Source of the DNA: Leptasterias polaris
Lineage: Eukaryota; Echinodermata; Asteroidea; Forcipulatida; Asteriidae
Length of the DNA stretch: 64,000 bases
NCBI GenBank assembly: GCA_037783415.1
Contig: JAZGTN010000059.1
Coordinates: 248,001 to 312,000 of the forward strand
Reading direction: 5' to 3'
Shown here: piece after piece, positions 1-10,464 of the stretch
Numbering within the stretch: position 1 is the first letter of the stretch
Layout: the number at the start of each line of letters is the position of its first letter
Notes under the pieces: model-generated
Seen by the model: the letters and a program-made list of their open reading frames with translations, nothing else
What the model was told of the DNA's origin: nothing
The model's database searches: none
Made by a program: the position numbers and the translations under genes

Positions 1-380
1 TTATGTCTTAAGAGAGTAAAGTGCTGATTTAAATGTAGGGTCACTCCTTTAGCATGTTGTTTAAGACTCCTGTTGATCTTTGCGATTGACGTGAGATCGA
101 TACAAGAAGGTTTAATCAAACAATCCTTCACGCTTTGATTTATTCTTACAAAGATGCTGTTATCAAACATGGCTTTTTTATTTTACAGCAAGAAGTGGGA
201 TTTCAAAATATATCCAAGTCATGATGGCGCTCAGTAAAAAGAATATAATAAAATGACTGTCCTGTATGCATATACCCTAACTAATCTTTCCTTTTTTAGA
301 ACCATATTTTGTTGCAGCTTACCATAAAAGTATCTTTTTCTTAACCATTTTTTAATAACTCTGAACTCATTCCAATTTAG

Positions 381-667
381 CAAAGAAAAAGGAGTCACCA
401 AAGAAGCAGAAATTCCCGATGACCAGCAACTTGGATCTGAATGCTGTCGACTCCTCCAAACAGACAGCCATTCATCACATGATGAAAACTAACAACTATG
501 GTACCTATGAGAATCAAGAGTTATTGGAGCTCTTAGTGATGCTTGATGCTAAGGTGACATTACAAGATAAACAAGGGAAGACACCCCTAGATTACACCAT
601 GGAGACTCGCTCTCGTAAGATGGCCATTGCTCTACAGAGATTGCAGGGTATCAAGGAAGCTAACTGG
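381..667 (+). CDS. PARP gene exon a: basic linker and ankyrin repeat
   Basis: Acceptor TTTAG ends at 380 and donor GTAAG starts at 668. The frame begins with a Lys/Ser-rich stretch and continues into ankyrin-like sequence with the typical QGKTPLDYT loop-helix signature near its end. It leaves in phase 0 after a Trp codon. The ATG at 419 is internal, because the frame is open upstream to the acceptor. Confidence 0.85.
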
Positions 668-3600
668 GTAAGAAACAACACCTGTCATTCTATTGTAAAG
701 TATCAATCACGCTGTCCATAAAATACTCTCAGCATTAAGAAACTGATGGTAGAATTGCCCAATTACTCAGCATAAAGGGTGACACTCTTATGAATCTCAC
801 AAACAAATGATGTCAAAATGTCTTCACATTTAATTTCTTTCATCTTCTTGTAAAATGAGGGGATTGCAGTGTTAGTGTTTTCCTTCAAATGTATTTGCAA
901 GACGCTTGAGTGTGGACAACTTTATTCCATCAGCACACTTGTTATATTTAGTCTGTTTTAAAGTCTGTGATTGGGAAAACTAAACTAGCCAGTGGTTATT
1001 GGCTAGTCTACACCAAATGCTGAATTGAATAAAATAGGTATTAACCATGGCCCAATTTCATAGAGCTGCTTAAGCAGTCATTGTTGCTTAACAATTTCTG
1101 CTAAGCAAAAATAAGCAGGATACCAGTCACATACCTGTATTGCACAGTGCATGGTAACCTTATTCTGGTAATCAAAATTTTGTTGTGCTTAGCTACTTTT
1201 GTGCTTAAGCAGCTCCATGAAATTGGGACCAGTTTTCTTCATGATTAAAGTTCTTTGCCAGCCATTAATAATCTGTTTTGTCAATGAAACTCAGTGTAAG
1301 AAACCCATCATATACAGATGCTTTCTCATTGACTTTTCAGTAATTTAACGGCTCATATTTTTTACGGTCGTGTTTCTGAAACGCAATCAGACCACTGGAA
1401 AGCCGTTATGTAAAACGTGTTGAAACATTCTTGAATTTCATTATCAAGGTACTACCCAAGCCTGTTCTACACGCATGGACAGATGGTTTGAACTTCCCAA
1501 CACAAAAGCCAGACTTTGAGGCAGACGCCCAGGCTATGCTGAAGTTACTTGAATCCGATAATAAAGAGACCAATGAAGCTGAAGAGGAGAAAGTTAAAGC
1601 TGTGGTTGACACGATGTCTGGTATAACAGAAGGAGGGTATGTCAAAGGTCAAATGCCGGGGGGGGGGAGGGAAGCATGATTCAAGTCCCATAAATCTATG
1701 CAACTATATTCCTCCATGGTAAAACTTGTTTTCTTAAAATACCTGGCTGTCAGCCACCATTCCACCACTTAAACAATCCCTACATCATCAACATGCCAAA
1801 CTGCACTAGAAATACAGTCAATGCATGCCAGCCAGTAAAAAATTTTTTTTGGACATGTATGCACAAGTATGTTAGTGAAATTCGATACGTTTGTCTGAGA
1901 TCCCAGTACTCTTGTACCCAATGCTTTGTGCACAGTGTATGGAGATGCAGACTGTTACATTGCGTTCTGTGAACCCATGATATGGCCATATTCCTGTACT
2001 CCTTGCTTGTGCACAGTGTAGGGGCCTTGGTGGACTCAGGATATAGTAATATTCTTGTACCCAATGCTTTGTGCACAGTGTATGGAAATGCAGACCGCTA
2101 CATTGCTGTGCTGTGTGGACCCAGGATATTACCACATTCCTGATGGGCCTTGGTGCACAGTATAAAAAAGTGAATAATCTTCAATAGTGATTTCAAAATC
2201 TGATAGTGGTGGAAAACTACATTTTTGAAAAAAAGGTAGGCCTAAATAGGGCTTGCTTGCTCAGTTAGTAGAGCACTGGTACACAATAAACTCATCTATT
2301 ACACTGCGCTATACATTCAACAAAGTAACAGATTAATGTTGAAATCACATCTTCATTTTCAGTCTGGTGTTGATGGATGAAGATCAAGACATTCCATATG
2401 ATGTAACGATGACTAAAGTAGATGTAAAAAGTGGACCCTATGGTATGAACAACTTCTATATTATGCAGGTAAGAGGACAAAATGATTTCTTCATAATTCA
2501 TAAATATCTGGGACAGTCCATCCATTCTGATTGGTCGAGAGAAGATCACGTGGCTGTGTTAAAACGTGTGATATAAACATGGTGAGGAGTTTAAACATGG
2601 CCTGAGGATATTGAGTCAACAGAGGGCGCTATTAGATGATTGAACTGAGCGTGCAAATTTCAGTTGATAGGTCGCATATTTGGCTCGTGCAAGTTCTAAA
2701 CTTGTCTTCAATAGTTGGAAACTTAAGCACACATGTTCTAAACTTGCGCGAGGAACTACTTGGCGTTCTTACCTAGTTCTCAACTTATACATTTTTTAAA
2801 ATATTTTTTACGGAAAGATAATGAATGGAAATAAAAGAGTGATGACTTGGTCTTAAACTGCTGTTAAAAACCATACAGCGTCGTGGCCGTACGATAAAGG
2901 ACCTCGTCTTCAGCTGGTTCCTTTTATGGCAACAGCCCCGCCAGTTTCAGTCAGCCGTTCAAAACATTATTGCCATTCTTTCTTTCTTCTTATTATTGTG
3001 GAATGTCGTGGCCGAGTGGTTAAGAGCACCGAACTCAAGCTCTGGTGTTTCTGATCAGCAGAGTGTGGGTTCGAATCCCAGTCGTGACATTTGTGTCCTT
3101 AAGCAAGACACTTAACCACATGCTTCGTCCTTCGGATGGGACGTAAAGCCGTTGGTCCCGTGCGTTGTGAATGCACGTAAAAGAACCCAGTGCACTTATC
3201 GAAAAGAGAAGGGGTTCGCCCCGGTGTTCCTGGTTGTGGCTGCTTAATGCGCCGTAGCACCTTGTAAACCCTTATAAGGTGCTAAATAATTGGGTCTCAG
3301 ATTTTCATCACTGCAATAACCTATCTTTCTGAAAGTATGTATATACTCAGCGCCTTGAGTACCTTGTTTGGTAGATACGTGCGCTATATAAGACTTCGAT
3401 ATTAATGAATGACCCATTTTTACTTTGTAGACATTTTATTGGGTGACTGAAGAATGGTTGAGAGTCAGGCAGGAGAGAGTACAGTCAGTGTATACAAAGT
3501 TTGTATACTGTTTATAAATTACCTTCTTTGACACACTTTCCATTTCTCCTTCTGTCATTTCTTTGTCTCTTCTTAGATTATTCATCAAACAGGCAAGGAT

Positions 3601-6600
3601 ATGATCTTACTGTTTACAAAGTGGGGTCGTATCGGTGTTATTGGCCAATTCCAGAAGACACCCTTCAGTTCCAAAGAAGAAGCAATCAAGGAATTTCAGA
3701 AGATCTTCAAATCAAAGACCGGAAATGAATGGGGGAGTGTCAAAGAGTAAGTTATGTTGATCATACATGTCGCACACATATCATAGTAGCTAGACCAAGG
3801 CACTTCATAACATTATCCCAAGAAACCAATTAAGAACTCACTCTGCGTCAGAAGTCCCCATTGATCCATTAACCAAAAGTAGTAGTCCCAGCCGATTTCC
3901 TACCTTCTGCCCAGGTAGTAGTTAATAAGCAGGACAGTTCAGAACTGAGAAGTCTCCTGCATTCTAAAAAATGTACTCCACAGCAGTAGAATAAATAGCA
4001 AGACAAGTTCTCAAAGAACAAAATCTACCTAGCAAGTAGATATACACATGGTGTTACCGCAAACAAAATGGACATTGATACCTCACCATGCAATGCCTCA
4101 AATCCCATAAACATTATCCCTGTTCAACAGGCATTCTTAGATCATTCCTCAAACTTTCTCAACTACCTGTGAAGCATACGATCTCAAGCGCTAAGGGGTT
4201 AATTCAACAGGTTCCCATTTATACACCTGGGTTAAGCGAAAGAATTTATAGGAAACGACTGTCATGACCGGGATTCCAACCCACACCCTGATGATTCAGT
4301 CATCAGAACTTGAGTCAGATGTCTTAGATCACTCGGCCACAACATGCCACAATAGAAGCTATCTTGATGTGGCTCAATGTATGGCTCTATGTATGATAGT
4401 GTACTTGGACCACTGTTAGTTAGTACTTCAAATTCTGTCAACAAACTTGGATAAGTCCAGGATGCACCAATGTTATCATCTTCAATTTCAATCATGTCTA
4501 CTATTTGGTCAAAATAGCCTTTGAGAAAGACTCTGCTAGGGTCGAAACTCCAGGCCATTAACTATTTTTTGAATAAAAATTGTATACAAAGTATTGCAAT
4601 GAATAATCTTCTTAAAGCCAATAGTGGGATACAGCACTGGAATGGCTACACCTAATGAATCATCATGATTTGTACCTGTCAAGCATAGTGTTAGAGAGAG
4701 ATGGGCCACTTAGACCAGTCTCAACATCATTGGAGGATTTCTAGGTGGCGTTGGAACAACCTCTATAATGAGGGACATGACATGACAAGACATGGATCAG
4801 GGAGTAATTTTAGCTTTCGATCCAAACCGGACCTTCATCAGAGGCATAAACAAACATGGACATAAAAACCATCCATGGAAATGGAAATCAAAATATATTA
4901 TATAAAGCGGAGGTTCCTGGAATAGTTTGAAGTTTCTTATCAAAAATACACAAGAATTACGTACATTTAGTTGATGAGGAAGACTCTCACAGAGTAATTT
5001 TTAAGACTAAAATCCTCTTTTTCTTTATCAGTTTCCAGAAAGAGCCTAAGAAGTACCAGATATGTAGAAAGGATAGATGGAGAGAAAAAAGAAAAAACAT
5101 TCTTAAGAAGTTTCAGTTTAACTTTGACTCGTCGATCCCATCTAAGTTACCTCCGTCCTTACAAGGCATCATCAAGGAACTGGTGAGTTTAAGTTGTGTA
5201 CATCAATGTCATAATTAACTGGATCTGTGGGCTTCCCGTTTTCAGGAGTTGTTTTGAAAGTTTTCTTATGTTTTCATAACAATTTGAAATCACAATCCAG
5301 GTTTAAGATGCAGCCCATTGGGATTTCTATTCTTTGGTATTCTAATTAAGATATTCTAGATTGCGCCAATCTATTTAACATTTTGGGTGTCTAACACCTG
5401 GTTGAAAGATAGAATGATGAAAGATATGAGAGTTGAAGTTCCCTTTGCCTTGTTGGATCAAACATCCCTTTAAAAAATTGTTCAACTCATGAAAATATTT
5501 TCACCACTGCATTCATAAACATTCACTGTTTGAATAATAATTTTCATGGGCAGAAGTTTTAGGACAATTTTAAATATTTTGTAAAAGTTTTCTCATGGTA
5601 TGATTGTTTTGATATGATGTATTGTTTGTTTTTCATTTTATATATATTATTTGGTTCTTTCCTCAAATAAACTAATAAACCGATGTTTGGTTCTCCCTGC
5701 TGATGTACTGTTTCAATTGATGCCATCAGATCAAACCAGAGCTACTATCAAGAGGCTTATCAGAGTCAGGAATCGACACAGAATTAATCGGCCTTGGAAA
5801 TTTCCTCTCTAGAGATGTTCTTTTTAAGGCAAAAGAAGTTCTGAACAAAATCAGGTACAGTAAATGGTTGTTTCTTTGTGATTTTTTTTCCCGCCTTTAT
5901 TGTATTTTGTAAAATATTTTATAAAATAGTTCTGAAAGGTATTGAACATTCAATCCAATTTGAATATTGAAATAAAATTCTGGCCATATATGTATATAGA
6001 ATACAAAGATGTTTTCGTTTCTCCACAGTGAGCTCTTAAAGAAATGTGAAGAAGATCAGAGGAAACCATTCAGTGATGTCAATCAGCATCAAGCTGATAT
6101 GGAGAAGGTTAGAATGAAAAGTCTTAATCCCAAATCAGTCACATTGGTAACAGTTATGTACCTCCCACCTAATCCTAACCCTAATCCTAACCCTATGAAG
6201 AAGGTGAGAATGCAAAGCGCAAAGTTTAAAATTTCAGAGCGTTATTTCATGACGAACAGCATGCACGCGCAAAGTTTAGAATGTAATTTTTGCACTGACC
6301 GTATACGGAGCGTGACGCATTGACACTTTCAATATGCAGAGTGCAATATAAAAACTGGGAGTAGGTTATCGCTTTATATCACACTCCGGTTCGAGCATCT
6401 GATTGGAGGATTAGCGCGTACTGGAAGATAAGGTCTCATAAAATCATTCTTCGCAAGCTCCACCAAGTTTGCTATTTCAGCACCAGAGTGTCCTTTATGA
6501 CAGACATGGCGCGTTATAAATGCTTACTTTGACAGACATGGCACGTTATAAATGCTTTGACAGACATGGCGCGTTATAAATGCTTACTATTATTATTCTT

Positions 6601-9600
6601 ATTATTGTTGTCTTCCAGGTGTGTGACCTAAGCAGTGAATACTTTGAGCTGATTCCAAATAAAGACTTTGCCTTTGAAAAGATGTCTCCATTGACAGACA
6701 CCAATGAGCTGTCAACACACACCGGCCGCCTGGAGATTCTGATTGACCTTGCTACTGCTAACATGATCCTACTGGGGGCACAGTATCAGGTCAAAGGTCA
6801 GTACCAAGCTTGCACGCCTTAGAATACCTTAAACAATCCTAATATTGCGTTTAGAAGTTCCACTCCACACTGAACTACTATATTCCAAGTCACTTCTAAC
6901 TAAAGCAGAATAAAGAGTTTTGGAAACTCTGCAGGGAGCATCTGAACCAATTGTACATTTTATCAAACCCATCCTATTATTGTATTTACTAGTAATGTCA
7001 TTAATACAGGCATGATATTCTTCCTACTTTAGTCTGATTTCCGATTTTTTTGCCCTTAGACAAATCTGGAAAATTTATGGTTAAATAGCCTGAAATGTCT
7101 ATTAAAACTTGAAGTCAGCCCTTGTATTCCTACTTTTTTCCAAGGACCAAATATCATGCCTGGTTAATATGACAATCCCAAACAAAATCTGAGGAAATCA
7201 CAAACTGAATCAGTCCTGTCAAGAGAGAGAGAGAGACAGTAATCACATTGTAATCAAAGTTGACACACCATTTACAATTAGAAAATGTAATGATTTTTGG
7301 GTGTAACAAAGAATAATTGACTAGTGCGGGACTTGAAACTGCAACCTACGGATTAACATGCTGGCGCTCGACCTACTAAACTATCTAGCCCTAATGTTGT
7401 CAATATCTATGTTGGTTATACTCTTCTGAATGTTACATTTGAAGTCCCATTTTAAACTCAATGCATACAGATGCATAACATTTTGCCTGTAACAACTTTG
7501 TGCTTTTTATTTCTAGCATCAGGTACAACCTCTGTAGGAGCACCTATCAACCCAATGGACTATATCTACAGAGCATTAGGCTCTCAGATACGCCTCATGA
7601 AAGAAGACGATCTGGAAACACAACTCTTACTCCAGCATATCAACAACTCAAGTAAGTTAAGGGTTTACTTCAGTTCCATTTGGCTTTAAATCCATGTTGT
7701 GCATTATTTGTGCACGTATTGCCAAACAAATTAAAAACACATGGAACATTGTGCATACGTCCATGTATCCGTATTGCATTTTGTGTAATGTGTATTGCAA
7801 AAGTTATACGCTTCTGGGAGCAATTTAAACTAATGATGGACGCAATAGGCATTGGGTATTGGGGAAAATGTAATTTTGAACATTATCTCTGAGACATTAT
7901 CACAAGTACTGACGCAGCTGGTGCAGCAAAATCCATCTCTGTACGATGTATCAAGATTAAATCGGCCTACATTCGTAAACTATAAATGCTATACCAGAGT
8001 GTATGCATGTACTGTTTTGCAGAGTTGTAGTGGCAGTCTGTTAAAAAACATACTTGCATCTGGATTTTCAGAATACGCAATATGTTTATACATGATGCAA
8101 ACACACACATGGATTTTCGTCCTTAAACCATCCAGTGAAAGGCCTTTCACATTAGGTTTTCAGGTTTTCAAGCTCAAATGGACTAGAGATTGTGTGTGGT
8201 TTGTGTTGTTAATTTTAATAAGAAGTGGTCTTCTGTACATTCTGTTTTACATCTTTGTCGAACATCAACAGTTACATATTTATATTCCTCTGGAACATTT
8301 GATGACATTGTACGATATATAAAGACTTTCAATCATAAAGTCAGAACTTCTTGTATAAATTTCCATGAATTGTTTAATTTTCCTCTTTTCTTAAGGTCAT
8401 GGACAAGCACCTAATATTGAAGCCATCTTCCGTCTATCAAGAGATGGGGAAGATGAGAGAATAAACTCATGTGGAGTGGACAATCACAAACTGCTATGGC
8501 ATGGCAGTAAATGCTCTAATATCATCAGCATCTTAAAGAAAGGACTTCTCATTACTCCTCCTGAAGCAGAAATGACTGGAAGTCTATATGGAACGGTAGG
8601 TTGACTTGTACATCTCACTTGGCTATGCTCTGTTATATCTAGAGTCAAGATGGATATGATATGCAAGTTAGCTTGGTATATTAAATGATTGTTCTAAATG
8701 ATTTCAACTATAGCCAGTTATACAACACCCAAGTAGATTCTTGTTTTTGATTGGAGTATTGAAGGTCACATGGCTTTCATTAATCAAACCATTACTTGGT
8801 CTACGTCACAAACCATGCAATTTGGTACTATTCACCATGCATTTTTCTTCCATCCTTTTTTACTATTCCACTCTAAACCACACCACGCACACCTGTGCAT
8901 GGGTTATACACAGCAGTACAAAACACCCTCATAGAAGCCAGAATACTATCTTGTAAATTTTGTTTATTCTTGTAAATTTATTCTCCAATCAAATGACGAA
9001 AATCTACTTGGATGTTGAATAAAACAAATAATGAATGAATTACATTTGTAGAATGGAGAAAATATTTTCATTCATTGAAAAATAGAATGGTCAATTCTCC
9101 TCATTGAGTGGAACATTCCCTTTTACAGCTCATGAAATTATTTTTTACCATTACACTCATAAATGTGTCGTGGCTTAACAGTTAAGAGAACCAGACTCCA
9201 GCTCTGATGTTTCTGTTCAGCAGAGTGTGGGTTCGAGTCCTGGTCAAAATACTTTACCATAATTGCTTTGTCCTTCAGATGGGGTATTAAGCTGTAGGTC
9301 CTGTGTACTCGGATTGGTAGTGCCCGTAAAAGAACCTAGAACACTTATCACATTGCAAGCACCTTTGTTTACAGGTTTCCTCAGGCTTGCAAGCTACAGC
9401 GAGTTGTTATGTAGTCAATATTAATGGACTGAAAATGTATCATTTTGTCATTTCTTTTATTGTCTTTGACAGGGAATCTACACTTCAGATACTTTCATTA
9501 AGAGTCTTGCATATTGTGACGAGTATTTCGACAAATCAGACACAAAGTTTATGTTCTTGTGTGAGGTAAGAGTCTAGGTCTTAGTTTTTCTCACTAAAAT

Positions 9601-10422
9601 TCCAGAGTTAGATGTCAAGTAATTGTTTATTGTTACCATCTTTGTCGTAAATGATTAACCAGTTGAAGCCGGGTGTTGTGATTACAGGCCAATACTTTCC
9701 TTGCTAGAATTCGGTGTGACTTGCATGTTTTAAAAATGCTTATTTTGATGAATTTGATATTATTTGTAATCAGACTCTACACCTATCACAGTAAAGAGTT
9801 TTAGAGTTCTTAATGTGGTGCAGAAGATCTTTATACTTGATTTCCTGCAAACACCAAATTAAGTGTGATTTAATGCAGATGTTATAAGCATGCAATCATA
9901 CAGGGCAAATTCCTTGATACTATTTTGAATAAATGAAATCTTGTTGTATTATCCAGGTTGCTTTGGGGAAAATGGCCATCAATCCATCGGAACCAGACAA
10001 AGTTGTTGATCAAGGTTTCCAGAGCACATTTGGCGGAGGATATAACAAATACACATCAACTAAGGATTTACTTCTTCCATCAGGTGAGTTTGTAGTCCAA
10101 AGGTGTGTCTTTATACAGTGGTCTGCATCAAATGTCTCTTGAGGGTAAATTGGCTGAGTGGTCTAGAGCATTGCACTCAAGGTCTGATGGCTGAATCTGT
10201 CCCGGTCAGGACACTTCTGTTCTTGAGCAAGACACTTAACTTTATATGCTTCTCATCACACAGGAGTAAATGGGTATTTACGAAGGTAGAGATTGTTGAT
10301 GTGAAAGATTTTAAACTGTTTACTCTTAAAACTGATTGTATTCGTTTTATTTTTAATGTAAACTGTTTTGTAATTTAGTCGGTAGGCTGCAATGAGCAGT
10401 GTTTTTAACAAACCATAATAAA

Positions 10423-10464
<42 letters not shown>

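Noticed and set aside
3005..3090. tRNA-Leu gene
   Set aside because: Good A and B boxes and CAA anticodon, but followed by a 300-bp conserved SINE body repeated elsewhere in the window; the acceptor stem is imperfect.
6165..6195. Telomere array
   Set aside because: Only four degenerate CCTAAYCCTAA units in a PARP intron, too short to call interstitial telomere.
7852..8322. 156-codon plus-strand frame
   Set aside because: Lies wholly in a PARP intron, has no recognisable motif and its frame is unrelated to the flanking exons.
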